A stretch of 64,000 nt of DNA from Euzebya pacifica (GTDB taxonomy: Bacteria > Actinomycetota > Nitriliruptoria > Euzebyales > Euzebyaceae): positions 3,167,910 through 3,231,909 of the forward strand of contig NZ_CP031165.1 of the NCBI RefSeq assembly GCF_003344865.1, written 5' to 3'. The position numbers were made by a program, and so were the translations under genes. Shown here in pieces: positions 1-10,385 of this stretch (its first letter is position 1; each line of letters starts with the position of its first letter). Below the pieces are notes generated by a model, which searched no databases, was not told the DNA's origin, and worked only from the letters and a program-made list of their open reading frames with translations.

Positions 1-418
1 GATGGTCATCGCGGGGTTCAACGAGGCGTTGGGATCCTGGAAGACCATCCCCATCTGCCTGCGCAGCGGGCGGAACCGGCGCTCCGACAGCTCGGCCAGG
101 TTCTGGCCGCGCCACCACACCGCCCCGTCGGTGGCCGGGGCCAGGCCGAGGATGGTCCGTCCCAGCGTGGTCTTGCCGGACCCGCTCTCCCCCACCAGGC
201 CGAAGATGTCGCCCTGCTTGAGGTCGAAGCTGACGTCGTTGACGGCCTTGACGACCTTGCGGTCGCCGCGACGGAAGATGTTGCCCGACGTGCCGAAGTG
301 GGTGTGCAGGTTGCGGACCCGCAGGAGGATGCCGTCCTCGTCGGTGGTGTCGACGCCGGGCGTGGCGTCGGCGAGCATCGACGTGGTGGGGGACTCGCTG
401 GGTGATGTTGCGCTCATC
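1..418 (-). CDS. Oligopeptide/dipeptide ABC transporter ATPase, OppF-like (C-terminus outside window)
   Basis: Second ATPase subunit of a peptide/nickel-type ABC importer; hydrolyses ATP on the cytoplasmic face to power uptake through the two permeases encoded upstream. Visible are a ~25-residue N-terminal extension, the strand-rich start of the nucleotide-binding domain, a Walker A (GESGSGKTT, about residue 75) and the Q-loop (FQDPNASLNP, near the cut edge); signature motif, Walker B and the OppF zinc/peptide-specific C-terminus lie outside the window. ATG overlaps the stop of the preceding ATPase (ATGA), so it is translationally coupled and is the last visible gene of the five-gene operon. 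Substrate cannot be told from sequence; Dpp-type use is equally possible. Confidence 0.93.
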
Positions 419-1427
419 GGGCCATCTCGTGGGTCGCGTCGGCACCCGTCTCGGCGCCCGGGTACAGCAGGCAGGCTGCTCGGGTGGCGTCGCTGACGGG
501 GGTGAGGGAGGGATCGACGGTGGTGCACGGCTCGAACCGCTGATCGCAGCGGGGCGCGAACCGGCAGCCGGTCGGGGGGTCCAGGAGGTTGGGCGGGAAG
601 CCGTCGATGGACGCCAGCTCCACGGTGTCGGCGCTGATGACGGAGCGGAGCAGCCCCTGGGTGTAGGGGTGCTTGGGGTCGGTGAAGACCTCCTCGACGG
701 GACCGACCTCGACGATCCGACCGGCGTACATGACCGCCACCCGATCGCATGTCTCGGCGACGATGCCGAGGTTGTGGGTGATCAGGATCAGCCCGAGGTC
801 CTCCTCGCGTCGCAGCCGGTCGAGCAGGTCGAGGATCTGTGCCTCGACGATGACGTCCAGCGCCGTCGTCGGCTCGTCGGCGATGACGAGGTAGGGCCGC
901 ATCACGATGCCCAGGGCGATCATGATGCGCTGCCGCATGCCGCCGGAGAACTCGTGGGGGTAGTTGTCGGCGCGGGTCGGCGGGATGCCCATCTGCATCA
1001 ACGCCTCGCGGGCCATCGCCCGGGCCTCGTCCTTCTTGGTCTTCGGACGATGTGCCCGGATGGCCTCCACGAAGTGGTCGCTGACCCGCATGAGCGGATC
1101 CAGGCGGGTCATCGGCTCCTGGAAGACCAGCGCCATGTCCTCGCCGCGGATCTTGCGGAGTCGGCGGGCGTTGATGCCGACGAGCTCCTCGCCCTGCAGG
1201 GTGACCGAGCCCGACATCTCCGCACCGGGTGGCAGCAGCTGCATCAGCGCCTTGCCCATCGTGGACTTGCCGCAGCCGGACTCGCCGACCAGGCCGACGG
1301 ACTCGCCGGCGGCGACGTCGATGGACACGCCGTCGACGGCATGCAGCATGCCGGTCGGGGTGGCGTAGGCGACCCGCAGGTCGCGGACGGACAGGACTGG
1401 TGTTGCAGATCGGTTCTGGTCGGTCAT
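414..1427 (-). CDS. Oligopeptide/dipeptide ABC transporter ATPase, OppD-like
   Basis: First ATPase subunit of the peptide importer, about 337 residues, full length for the OppD/DppD family. Walker A GESGCGKST (about residue 45), Q-loop VFQEPMTRLDP, signature FSGGMRQR, Walker B LVIADEPTTALD and switch His (ITHNLG) are all present, so it should be catalytically competent. The C-terminus carries the oligopeptide-transport extension with the Cys-containing motif GCRFAPRC found in OppD/DppD. I start it at the ATG that overlaps the stop of the permease gene upstream (ATGA); the longer open frame runs back into that permease in another frame. Same operon as the neighbouring permeases; forms a heterodimer with the OppF-like subunit. 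Confidence 0.95.
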   Translation of the reverse strand: MTDQNRSATPVLSVRDLRVAYATPTGMLHAVDGVSIDVAAGESVGLVGESGCGKSTMGKALMQLLPPGAEMSGSVTLQGEELVGINARRLRKIRGEDMALVFQEPMTRLDPLMRVSDHFVEAIRAHRPKTKKDEARAMAREALMQMGIPPTRADNYPHEFSGGMRQRIMIALGIVMRPYLVIADEPTTALDVIVEAQILDLLDRLRREEDLGLILITHNLGIVAETCDRVAVMYAGRIVEVGPVEEVFTDPKHPYTQGLLRSVISADTVELASIDGFPPNLLDPPTGCRFAPRCDQRFEPCTTVDPSLTPVSDATRAACLLYPGAETGADATHEMAR

Positions 1428-2581
1428 CGGACGTCTCCCTCGGCCAGCACGGTCGACTCGGCGTCGAGCGGCTGCTCGCGACGGTCGCCGGCGGCCTTCA
1501 TGGCGGCTCGGGCACCCTTGACCTTGCCCTTGAAGCCCTTGACGCGGAGCAGTGGGTTGACGATGTCGTTGAGGCCCTCGCCGATCAGCGACAGCCCGGT
1601 GACGAGCAGCGTGATCGCCACACCGGGCCAGAACGCGGTCCACCAGAACCCACCGACGGAGTCGGCCAGCCCGAGGTTGACGTCGAGGCCCCATTCGGCG
1701 GTGGGGAACTTGATGCCGTAGCCGAGGAAGCCCAGCGCGGCGAGTGTCAGCACCGCATCGGCGGCGTTGAGGGTGAACAGCACCGGGATGGAGGAGACGA
1801 CGTTGAAGAAGATGTAGCGGAAGACCACGGTGCGGCGCTTGGCACCCAACGACCGCGCTGCCTCGACGTAGGGCTCCTCCTTGACCGACAACGTGTGGTT
1901 GCGGATGACCCGGAAGTACTGCGGGATGTAGACGGTGCCGACCGAGATCGCCGCCGGCACGAAGGGGGCGTCGATGCCCCATTGCTCCAGCCGCAATCGC
2001 AAGGCGAAGGCGATCAGGATGGCCAGCAGCAGCGAGGGGAACGCGTAGATCGTGTCCATGATCAGCACGAGGACCCGGTCGAGCCGCCCGCCGATGTAGC
2101 CGCTGAACAGGCCGAGCGGCACGCCGATCAGCATCGCGAACGCCGTGGAGAACGCGACGACGAGGAACGCGATGCGGGCGCCGAGGATGACGCGGCTGAG
2201 GACGTCGAACCGGGTGTCGGTGGTGCCGAACGGATACTCGGCGCTGGGGGCCACGCGTGCCGGGATCTGGGCGTCAGCAGGCGCGCCGATGCAGGTGCCG
2301 GTTGCGCCCACCGACGGGTCGAAGAACTCGTCGGGGCAGTACTGGCTCTCCCCGAAGGGGGCCACGCTGTCGGCGAACACGGCCATGACGAGGAAGACCA
2401 GCGTGATGACGGTGCCCGCGATGACCAGGTAGCGGGCGCCGGGGTTGGCACGCCGCCATGGTCGCAGCGCGTGCTCGATGCGGGCCCTGATCCCGCTGCG
2501 GGGGGCCTTCGGGGCGGCCTCGTCGTCCACGGGGCCGTCGGTCGGGTTGCGGTCGATCGGCGTGTTGTCGGTCGCAGCCAT
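1424..2581 (-). CDS. Peptide ABC transporter permease, OppC-like
   Basis: Inner-membrane permease of the importer, 385 residues, longer than the usual ~300 because of a ~45-residue charged cytoplasmic N-terminus and a ~55-residue external loop after TM1 that contains two Cys. TM1 lies near residues 52-70 (YLVIAGTVITLVFLVMAVFA); the binding-protein-dependent transport domain follows with its EAA loop (EAARSLGAKRRTVVFRYIFF region). A long basic C-terminal tail follows TM6. It starts one base after the oppB-like stop and its own stop overlaps the next ATPase start, so translation is coupled on both sides. The family assignment is secure; which peptide or other solute is moved is not. Confidence 0.94.
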   Translation of the reverse strand: MAATDNTPIDRNPTDGPVDDEAAPKAPRSGIRARIEHALRPWRRANPGARYLVIAGTVITLVFLVMAVFADSVAPFGESQYCPDEFFDPSVGATGTCIGAPADAQIPARVAPSAEYPFGTTDTRFDVLSRVILGARIAFLVVAFSTAFAMLIGVPLGLFSGYIGGRLDRVLVLIMDTIYAFPSLLLAILIAFALRLRLEQWGIDAPFVPAAISVGTVYIPQYFRVIRNHTLSVKEEPYVEAARSLGAKRRTVVFRYIFFNVVSSIPVLFTLNAADAVLTLAALGFLGYGIKFPTAEWGLDVNLGLADSVGGFWWTAFWPGVAITLLVTGLSLIGEGLNDIVNPLLRVKGFKGKVKGARAAMKAAGDRREQPLDAESTVLAEGDVR

Positions 2582-2582
2582 G

Positions 2583-3614
2583 TCAGTACCTCACCCGCGG
2601 GTCGATGAGTCCGTTGAGGATGTCGATCAGCAGCGAGGTGACGGTGATCAGCATCGCGATCACCGTGACGAGCACCTGCACGCCCACGTAGTCACGGGCG
2701 TTGATGAAGTCCACCAGCTTGCTGCCGATGCCGGGCCAGGAGAACGTCGTCTCGGTCAGGATGGCGCCGCCGAGCAGCAGCGCGAACTGCAGGCCCATGA
2801 TCGTGATCACCGGGACCAGGGCGTTCTTGAAGGCGTGGCGGAACAGCACGGGACGTTCGTGGACACCGCGCGCGTGGGCGGACTCGACGTAGTCGGCCCG
2901 CAGCGTCTGCAGCATGTTCACGCGGACGAGCCGGATGAAGATGCCCGAGATCACGAGGCCGAGCGTGGCGCCGGGAAGGATCAGGTGCTCGAGGGCGGTG
3001 AGGGCGAACTCGGTGTTGCCGGCCAGGATCCCGTCGAGGACGTAGAACCCGGTCGGCCCGTTGACCGGGACGATGCGCCCGCTTATCCGGTTGCCGGTGG
3101 GCAACCATTTCAGCCACACCGAGAAGATCAGCTGCGCCTGGATGCCCAGCCAGAACACCGGCAGGGAGAAGCTGACGATACCGAACAGCCGCGCGCCCCC
3201 GTCGAGCGGGGTGTCCCTGAATCTCGCCGACAACGCGCCCAGCACGATGCCGAGCGGTATGGCGATCAGCATCGCGACGATCGTCAGCTCGAACGTGGCC
3301 GGCAGGACGTCGCCGAGCAGCTCGCTGGTGCTGCGCGGGTCGGTCAGCGGCTGGCCGAAGTCACCCCTTGCGAGGTCGGTGATGTACTCCACGTACTGCA
3401 CCGTGATGGGCCGGTCGACACCGGCGGCCTGCCTCGCCTGCTCGATGCGTTCCTCGCTGGCCCGACCGGCCAGCGACGCGGTGACGATGTCACCGGGAAG
3501 GATGCGCAGGAGGATGAACAGGACCGTCAGCAGCAGCAGCAGGAACACGGGCGCGAGGGCCACGCGTACCGCGATGTACTTGCCGAGGCTGGATCCCGAG
3601 GTCTTCGTTGACAT
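2583..3614 (-). CDS. Peptide ABC transporter permease, OppB-like
   Basis: The partner permease, 343 residues, normal for OppB/DppB. TM1 is followed by the family motif FILLRILPGDIV (about residues 30-42), then the external domain and five further TM segments; the EAA-type loop (ARGVHERPVLFRHAFKNA) sits near residue 250. I choose the ATG of MSTKTS because GAGGA lies 8-9 bases upstream; an upstream in-frame start would run into the hairpin separating it from the binding-protein gene. First gene after that hairpin, so its transcript level is probably set by read-through from the binding-protein gene or by a weak promoter of its own. Confidence 0.94.
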   Translation of the reverse strand: MSTKTSGSSLGKYIAVRVALAPVFLLLLLTVLFILLRILPGDIVTASLAGRASEERIEQARQAAGVDRPITVQYVEYITDLARGDFGQPLTDPRSTSELLGDVLPATFELTIVAMLIAIPLGIVLGALSARFRDTPLDGGARLFGIVSFSLPVFWLGIQAQLIFSVWLKWLPTGNRISGRIVPVNGPTGFYVLDGILAGNTEFALTALEHLILPGATLGLVISGIFIRLVRVNMLQTLRADYVESAHARGVHERPVLFRHAFKNALVPVITIMGLQFALLLGGAILTETTFSWPGIGSKLVDFINARDYVGVQVLVTVIAMLITVTSLLIDILNGLIDPRVRY

Positions 3615-3697
3615 GGGCGTGTCCTCGTGGGGGTGGTCGGCACGTCCTGGGTGGAACGGGCCAGCAGACGGAACATCGTACGGGACCGAAAACACCG

Positions 3698-3725
3698 GCA
3701 GCCGGGCTCCGAGGAGCCCGGCTGC
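3698..3725 (-). terminator. Intrinsic hairpin between binding-protein gene and permease genes
   Basis: Two perfect complementary 13-base arms (GCAGCCGGGCTCC / GGAGCCCGGCTGC) separated by only two bases, i.e. a 12-bp stem capped by a tetraloop. In the minus-strand transcript it is followed five bases later by TTTT. It lies 27 bases after the stop of the substrate-binding-protein gene and 84 bases before the oppB-like start, all on the same strand. Such a partial terminator is the classic way to make more binding protein than permease; its efficiency is inferred. Confidence 0.8.
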
Positions 3726-3751
3726 GGGCGTTCAGGTGAGCTGGCTGGCTA

Positions 3752-5485
3752 CTAGCTCAGGGAGAGCACGTAGAACCAGGTCTGCTGCGCGGCACCGAGG
3801 GTGTCCTCGACGCCCTGCACGCGCTCGTTGAAGTAGGCCTCCTGGCCCTCGGAGTACAGCGGGATGAACGGCATGTCGGTCGCCGCCAGCTGCTGGATCT
3901 CGTCGAAGATCTCGGCGCGCTCCGGGGTACCCGGCTCGGCCTCCTGCTCCGCGGTGATCAGCGAGTCCATCTCCTCGGAACCGTAGAAGCCGATGAAGGT
4001 CTTCTCGGAGTGGTAGAAGGGCTCGATGTAGTCGTCGGGGTCCAGGTAGTCGGGGTACCAGCCGAGCAGGTAGATCGGGTAGGCACCGTCGTTGAGGTGG
4101 GTGGAGTACTCCGTGGCCCACTCGGAGGTGTTGGTGGTCACGTTGAACAGGCCGGACTCGTTGAGCGAGCGGCTGATGATCTCGGCCACCTCGGCCTGGT
4201 TGGTGTAGCGGTCCGCCGGGTACCACAGCTCGAACTCGATCGGGCTGTCGGTGGACAGCTCGACCTCGATGTCGGAGATGTGGTCAGCCGACACGTCGAA
4301 GTTCTCGGGGATCATCGAGAACAGCGGGGACGCCTGGCCCTCGAAGGCCTCGTCGACGATGCGCTGACGGTCGATGGTGGCAGCGACGGCGCGGCGGACT
4401 GCCGGGTCGTCGAACGGCGGCTGGGTCACGTCGACCACCATGTAGGACGTACGACCACCGGCGTCGGTCAGGATCTCGATGCCCTCTTCGCCCTCGAGGG
4501 AGGACGTCTCGGTCGGGTCGAGGTCGTTGACGGCCATGTCGATCTCACCGGCAGCCAGGGCGTTGCGCATCTGGGTGGTGGACTCGTAGAACACGATGCG
4601 GACCGTGTCGATGGCGGGGGCCTCGCCCCAGTAGTCCTCGAAGCGCTCCAGCGTCATGGAGACGCCGGGCTGGTAGTCGGTCATCTGGTAGGGACCGGTG
4701 CCCACGATCTGGTCGGAGACGATGTAGGACTCGGCCTCGTCCAGCAGGGTCTCGGCGCCGGCGTCGTCGTCGGAGGGGGCCTCCAGCTTGGCGTCCGGTG
4801 CGGTGTAGACGTCGGAGTCGCTCGGCAGGACCGTGGCCACGGTGTAGTTCAGGCGGGCCAGGAAGGTCGAGTTCGGCTCGGAGATCGTGATGACGACGGT
4901 GGAGTCGTCGGGTGCCTCGATGGAGGTGATGGAGCCGATCAGGAACGACGCACCGTCGGGGTGCGCGATGTTCAGGGAGCGGTTGATCGACCAGACGACG
5001 TCCTCGGAGGTCATCTCGCTGCCGTCCTGGAAGACGACGCCCTCACGGAGGTTGAAGGTGTAGGTCAGGCCGTCCTCGGAGATGTCGTAGGACTCGGCCA
5101 GGCCGGGCCCGATCTCGTTGGTCTCCGCGGAGAACTCCACCAGCCGGTTGGTGGTGTTGAACAGGATGTCGGAGGCCAGCTTCTCGTAGACGTCGGCCGG
5201 GTCGATGGTCGAGGGCTGTTCGGTGGTCCCGAACACCAGGGTGTTGTCACCCGTGGGCTCGCCTTCGGCCGCGTCGTCCTCGGTCTCGGTCGGCTCGTCG
5301 GCCGGCTCTTCCTCGGTGTCCTCGGCGTCCGCCTCGTCGGCGGGCTCCTCGGCGTCGGTCTCCTCGGCTTCGGACGCGGTGTCGTCAGCGGTGTCCTCAG
5401 TGGACGACTCGCCGCCGCCACAGGCCGCTGCCGCGAGCGCCAGGACGGCGATGATCGCCAGCATACGCAACCATGATGCGCGCAT
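3752..5485 (-). CDS. Peptide ABC transporter substrate-binding lipoprotein, OppA/DppA-like (SBP_bac_5)
   Basis: Extracytoplasmic solute-binding protein, 577 residues, anchored to the membrane outer face. The signal peptide ends in a lipobox (LAAAAC, Cys about residue 22). It is followed by an extreme Asp/Glu/Thr-rich linker of roughly 60 residues before the folded SBP_bac_5 domain begins (LVFGTTEQPSTIDPADVYE). The family hallmarks of a two-lobed peptide-binding domain are present, including RAVAATIDRQRIVDEAF and the PYQMTDYQPG segment. GGGAGGAA stands 5-6 bases before the ATG. First gene of the operon; a hairpin downstream separates it from the permeases. Ligand unknown: peptides, nickel or other small molecules are all found in this family. 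Confidence 0.95.
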   Translation of the reverse strand: MRASWLRMLAIIAVLALAAAACGGGESSTEDTADDTASEAEETDAEEPADEADAEDTEEEPADEPTETEDDAAEGEPTGDNTLVFGTTEQPSTIDPADVYEKLASDILFNTTNRLVEFSAETNEIGPGLAESYDISEDGLTYTFNLREGVVFQDGSEMTSEDVVWSINRSLNIAHPDGASFLIGSITSIEAPDDSTVVITISEPNSTFLARLNYTVATVLPSDSDVYTAPDAKLEAPSDDDAGAETLLDEAESYIVSDQIVGTGPYQMTDYQPGVSMTLERFEDYWGEAPAIDTVRIVFYESTTQMRNALAAGEIDMAVNDLDPTETSSLEGEEGIEILTDAGGRTSYMVVDVTQPPFDDPAVRRAVAATIDRQRIVDEAFEGQASPLFSMIPENFDVSADHISDIEVELSTDSPIEFELWYPADRYTNQAEVAEIISRSLNESGLFNVTTNTSEWATEYSTHLNDGAYPIYLLGWYPDYLDPDDYIEPFYHSEKTFIGFYGSEEMDSLITAEQEAEPGTPERAEIFDEIQQLAATDMPFIPLYSEGQEAYFNERVQGVEDTLGAAQQTWFYVLSLS

Positions 5486-5521
5486 GGGTGTTCCTCCCTT
5501 GGGTTGGAATGGGGGTGGCCA

Positions 5522-5553
5522 GCCGCTCGCTTCTGGTCGTACGAACGAGCGGC
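5522..5553 (-). promoter_or_regulatory. Leader hairpin upstream of substrate-binding-protein gene
   Basis: Perfect 8-base arms GCCGCTCG / CGAGCGGC around a 16-base loop; the loop contains GTCGTACG, the half-site of the nearby dyad. It starts 37 bases upstream of the start codon, beyond the Shine-Dalgarno, so it could be an mRNA leader structure or an operator. Function is inferred. Confidence 0.4.
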
Positions 5554-5605
5554 GTGGTCGGGGTGTGATCCGTTCGGACCACGAGCGCGGCTGAGTCTAG
5601 TCCAA

Positions 5606-5625
5606 CGTACGACCGTTGTCGTACG
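5606..5625. promoter_or_regulatory. Candidate operator: CGTACGAC-N4-GTCGTACG dyad
   Basis: Perfect inverted repeat with 8-base arms and a 4-base spacer, 121 bases upstream of the binding-protein start and 189 before the moxR-like start. An extra GTCGTACG half-site lies at 5536-5543, and a partial TCGTACG copy at 3676-3682 near the permease genes. Repeated palindromic half-sites suggest a dimeric repressor or activator for the peptide importer; no regulator gene is adjacent in the window. Confidence 0.5.
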
Positions 5626-5813
5626 ACTCTCACAGGACCGATTGCGCGCCCTCGGTACTGGGTGTTCGTGACGAGTCGACCATGTTCCTGCACGGCCTGC
5701 GCGGGAAGTTGACCATCGCCCGACGCCCGGGACCGTGGCAGGGTTGTGAGGAGCGCAGGTCACGGAATGACGCAGGTGACCGCACACATCCACAGGCGAG
5801 GAGAGCACGGGAC

Positions 5814-6779
<966 letters not shown>

Positions 6780-6813
6780 CCGCCTCGACGCCCTGCCGCT
6801 CCGGGATCCCCCG

Positions 6814-8064
6814 ATGCTGACGGGCCGCGGGGTGTCGGTCGCCCTTGCGGCGGTGCTCACCTGGCTCATCGGCCGGATGCTGGGCATCGCGGAGCTGTAC
6901 GCCGTCGCCGTGGCCTGCGGGGCCGTGCTCGGCCTCGGCGTGCTCTACGTGCGGCAGACCACCTCGTCGGTGGCCGCGCGTCGGCTGGTCGAGACCGACC
7001 GCGTCGTCGCCGGGGGCGAGGTGCACGCCTCCCTGGAGCTCCGCAACGACGGGCGGGTCCCCACCCCGACCCTGCTGGTCAGCGAACAGCTGCCGGAGTC
7101 GCTCTGGGCTGCCGAGCAAGCCCTGCCGGGCGAGGCCCGCTTCGTCATCGGTGGGCTCGGCCCGGGCCGGGTCGCGACGGCGCCGTACCGCGCACGGGCC
7201 GATGCCCGTGGACGTCAGCAGCTGGGTCCCGTCACCGTCCGCATCCGCGATCCGTTCGGGGTCGCCGAGCGCATCCGCCGCTACACCGCCGTGCAGGACG
7301 TGCTGGTGTACCCGCGGATCGAACGCCTCCCCGACCAGCAGGTCTCGGGGACCCACATGGGGTCGGGCTCCAGCGACAGCCGGCGGGTGTTCGCGACGGG
7401 CGACGAGTTCTACACGATGCGGGAGTACGTCCGAGGCGACGACCTCCGCATGGTCCACTGGCCGTCCACCGCCCACCGGCAGACGATGATGGTGCGGCAG
7501 ATGGAGCAGCCGTGGCAGGCGCACGCCACGCTGCACCTCGACACCCGCCGGTCCAGCCACACCGACGGCCCCGACGGCACCCTCGAACACGCCGTGTCCA
7601 TCGCCGCGTCGCTGGTCTACCACCTGGCCGACCGCGGGTATGCGATCCGCCTGGTCACCGACACCGACACCGGCCGGGGCGGACCACAACCCTGGGCGCA
7701 GAGCCTGGACCGCCTCGCCCTGCTCGAGCCGTCCGACAACACGGGCATGGGGCCCTCGGTGGCCGCGACCCGTGGCGGCGAGGGCCTGTTCGTCTCCGTC
7801 GTCGGCGTGCCCGACGGACGCGAGGACCCAGCTCACCATCCCGACATGCGAGCCCTGTTCGGCGTCCGCGGCTTCGGGCAGCGGCTGGTCTTCGTCACCG
7901 GCCCGCGCGCCGACGACCCACGGGCGGTCCGGGCCGTGCAGCTGCTGGCAGCCGCCGGGTGGCAAGCCACCCTGATGACACCGGGCACACCGCTGGCCCC
8001 GCGCTGGGTCGAGCTGATGACCCCGCGGTCGCGCCACGGCGCGCGGGCAGGGGCTGCCGGATGA
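6814..8064 (+). CDS. DUF58 domain protein, membrane-anchored
   Basis: 416 residues. Two hydrophobic segments at the N-terminus (about residues 6-22 and 26-46) anchor a cytoplasmic or surface-facing β-rich region, then the DUF58 core begins near residue 195 (EFYTMREYVRGDDLRMVHWPS: the RxYxxGDxxRxIxW-like signature of the family, here R-E-Y-V-R-G-D-D). The rest resembles a von Willebrand A fold without a clear MIDAS. DUF58 proteins accompany MoxR and transglutaminase genes; the biochemical role is not established. Its stop overlaps the next start (ATGA), arguing for co-translation. The ribosome binding site is weak, so coupling from upstream is likely. Confidence 0.92.
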   Translation: MLTGRGVSVALAAVLTWLIGRMLGIAELYAVAVACGAVLGLGVLYVRQTTSSVAARRLVETDRVVAGGEVHASLELRNDGRVPTPTLLVSEQLPESLWAAEQALPGEARFVIGGLGPGRVATAPYRARADARGRQQLGPVTVRIRDPFGVAERIRRYTAVQDVLVYPRIERLPDQQVSGTHMGSGSSDSRRVFATGDEFYTMREYVRGDDLRMVHWPSTAHRQTMMVRQMEQPWQAHATLHLDTRRSSHTDGPDGTLEHAVSIAASLVYHLADRGYAIRLVTDTDTGRGGPQPWAQSLDRLALLEPSDNTGMGPSVAATRGGEGLFVSVVGVPDGREDPAHHPDMRALFGVRGFGQRLVFVTGPRADDPRAVRAVQLLAAAGWQATLMTPGTPLAPRWVELMTPRSRHGARAGAAG

Positions 8065-10385
8065 GCACCCCGACCCTGCGACGTCCCGCCTCGACCGCCC
8101 GGCCACCGTCCCTGCCGGACCCCTTCCCCACGCCCGGTCCGGCCGAGCACCGTCCGGTGTCGTCACGCCCCGCGGTGTCCGATGACCTGCTGAGCCTCGG
8201 CCTGGCGCTGCTCGTGCTGGCCGCCCTCCTGCCCATGCGACGGGTCTTCATCGGCACCGAATGGGTGCGGCCCGTCATCGGCAGCGCCGTCCTTGCGCTC
8301 GGTATCGGCTGGGGGTCGCGTCGGCTGCGTGTCGGTCCGGTCACCCACCTTGCGATGTCAATCATCGGCCTGCTGGTCTTCGTGACGATCGCGTTCCTTC
8401 CTGCGACCGCAGCCGCGGGCCTGCTGCCGACGCTGCGCACCCTCGACGCGCTGCGTGACCTGTTCCTCTACGGCCTGGAGCTCGTGACGCTCCGCCCCTC
8501 CCCCACCTTCGCCGAAGCCGGCCTGCTGCTGCTCGCCGTGGCCGGTGTGTGGATCATCGCCTACCTCGCCGACGGCATGATGTTCGTGCTGCGGTCGCCG
8601 TTGGCGGCCATCACCGCCGCCCTTGTCCTGTGGTGCGTGCCGCTTGCGGTCGCGCCCGGCGGCGAGTCCATCGTCGTGCCGGGACTGGCGATGCTCGGCG
8701 CCGCCGGACTGCTGCTGCTGCTCGGCAACGCCAACGCCACCGGCACGTGGGGCAAGGCCGTGGTCGCCGGCACCTCCTCGGCCCGGACCGGCCCGGTCCC
8801 GCCGATGGGCTGGGCGATGCTCACCGCAGCCGCGGTCTGCGGGGTGCTGCTGGCCGGGGCCCTGCCCGGATTCCAGGAACGGCCCGTCTACAACGTGCGC
8901 GGTGGCAGCGGCACGACGATCACGACGAACCCGATCGTCAACATCCGCGACCGCCTGGTGGCAACCAACACGGGACCGGTGCTGCGCGTCGACACCGACC
9001 GGCCCGTCTACATGCGAACCACCGCCCTCGACACGTTCAACGAACGCGAGGAATGGGGCATCGACGGCACGATCGGTGGCAGCAACGTCCGCGGCCCCGT
9101 GGCCGACCCGCCGTCCATCCCCACCGAGACGGTGCAGGTCGAGGTCCTGGTCGAGGGGATCGAGACCGGAGCGATCCTGGCCCCGACCCCGTACCTGACG
9201 ACGGAGGTCGCGGGGTCGCGCGCCAGCGACATGCGCTACGACGCCGACCTGGCGACGCTCACCGTGCCCGGCGACGCACCGCTGGTCCGGGGTGACCGCT
9301 ACCGCGTCACCGCATCGTTGCCCCAGCCCGATGCCGAGGTCCTCCGGGCCGTGCAGCCCGATCCGGCCAGCCCCCACACCGAGCTGCCGGCCAACGTGCC
9401 CCAGCTGGTCAACGACCTCGCACAGCAGATCGTGACCTCGGCAGGCGCGACCACGATGTTCGACCGCGCCCTGGCCATCCAGGACCACCTACGGACGTGG
9501 AGCTACTCCACCCAGCCGCAGCTGGGCAGCGGCAGCACGTTCATCGAGCGCTTCATCAACGGCCAGCAGGGCTACTGCGAGCAGTTCGCCGGGACGATGG
9601 CGGTGATGCTGCGCACCATGGGCATCCCCAGCCGCCTGGCCGTCGGCTACACCCCGGGCACCCAGGGCGCCGACGGCTCGTGGGAGGTCACCAACGCCAA
9701 CGCCCACGCGTGGGTCGAGGTCGACTTCGGCGAGCTGGGCTGGGTGGCGTTCGAGCCCACTCCCCGCACCGACGGCAACGTCCTGGTCCCCGACGGCGAA
9801 TCGGTCGTCCCCACCCGCACCGTGGCGATGGCGCAGGCCGAGGGCGACGGTGTCCCCGACCCGGTCGGCCCCGGCGAGCTGCCGCAGTCCCGCCAGACCG
9901 AGGATCCGCTGACCGGAGAGGACCCGCTGGTCCCGCTCGGCAGCGAGGCTCCCGCCGGAAACGGCTCGGGCTCCGCGTCGGGCACCGACGACGGTGGCGT
10001 CCCGTGGCTCCTCGTCCTGCTGGCCCTCGCCGGTGTGGGCGCGGTGGCGCTGGTCGGGGCCAGGGGCCGGATGACCCCGGACCGTCCACCCGAGGAGCGG
10101 ATCGAACGTGCTCGTCTTCGCGCCGAACGGGTCGGGGCTGCGGTGGGGCGGGCCCGCCGCACCGGCGAGACCGACGCGGAGTACTTCGTGCGTCTGTCCG
10201 ACGGCCACCCCTCCGGGACGGCACTGGCCGGTCCGTCGACCCGGGCGGACTTCGCCCCGGCCGTGACGGTGGCCGACGCCCGGACCGCCGAGAGCGCGGC
10301 GGGCACCATCAGGTCCCGGCTGATGGGTCGGGCCAGCCGGACCGCCAGGGCCCGGCTGGCCATCCGCGAGGCGCTCAGCCGTTGA
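8061..10385 (+). CDS. Transglutaminase-like membrane protein (TgpA-type, DUF3488/DUF4129)
   Basis: 774 residues. After a ~45-residue Pro-rich start come several TM segments (about residues 45-280), then an extracytoplasmic region with the transglutaminase core: Cys in [15 protein letters not shown] (about residue 510), His in NAHAWVEV and Asp in VDFGELGW, so the Cys-His-Asp triad is complete. A Gly/Ser-rich linker precedes a final TM ([19 protein letters not shown], about 650-670) and a cytoplasmic tail of DUF4129 type. Architecture matches TgpA of Pseudomonas; the natural substrate in actinobacteria is unknown. Last gene of the MoxR-DUF58 unit. Its last 11 bases overlap the 3' end of the convergent aldo/keto reductase gene. 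Confidence 0.92.
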   Translation: MSTPTLRRPASTARPPSLPDPFPTPGPAEHRPVSSRPAVSDDLLSLGLALLVLAALLPMRRVFIGTEWVRPVIGSAVLALGIGWGSRRLRVGPVTHLAMSIIGLLVFVTIAFLPATAAAGLLPTLRTLDALRDLFLYGLELVTLRPSPTFAEAGLLLLAVAGVWIIAYLADGMMFVLRSPLAAITAALVLWCVPLAVAPGGESIVVPGLAMLGAAGLLLLLGNANATGTWGKAVVAGTSSARTGPVPPMGWAMLTAAAVCGVLLAGALPGFQERPVYNVRGGSGTTITTNPIVNIRDRLVATNTGPVLRVDTDRPVYMRTTALDTFNEREEWGIDGTIGGSNVRGPVADPPSIPTETVQVEVLVEGIETGAILAPTPYLTTEVAGSRASDMRYDADLATLTVPGDAPLVRGDRYRVTASLPQPDAEVLRAVQPDPASPHTELPANVPQLVNDLAQQIVTSAGATTMFDRALAIQDHLRTWSYSTQPQLGSGSTFIERFINGQQGYCEQFAGTMAVMLRTMGIPSRLAVGYTPGTQGADGSWEVTNANAHAWVEVDFGELGWVAFEPTPRTDGNVLVPDGESVVPTRTVAMAQAEGDGVPDPVGPGELPQSRQTEDPLTGEDPLVPLGSEAPAGNGSGSASGTDDGGVPWLLVLLALAGVGAVALVGARGRMTPDRPPEERIERARLRAERVGAAVGRARRTGETDAEYFVRLSDGHPSGTALAGPSTRADFAPAVTVADARTAESAAGTIRSRLMGRASRTARARLAIREALSR

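Larger units (their letters stand above)
5486..5813. promoter_or_regulatory. Divergent intergenic region between peptide importer and MoxR operon
   Basis: A 328-base gap without a convincing gene, between the divergent binding-protein and moxR-like starts. It holds a GC-rich hairpin close to the binding-protein gene, a perfect CGTACGAC dyad further upstream, and a third copy of the same half-site in the hairpin loop. The half next to the MoxR gene ends in a good ribosome binding site (GGCGAGGAG). I see no clear -35/-10 pair. Confidence 0.6.
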
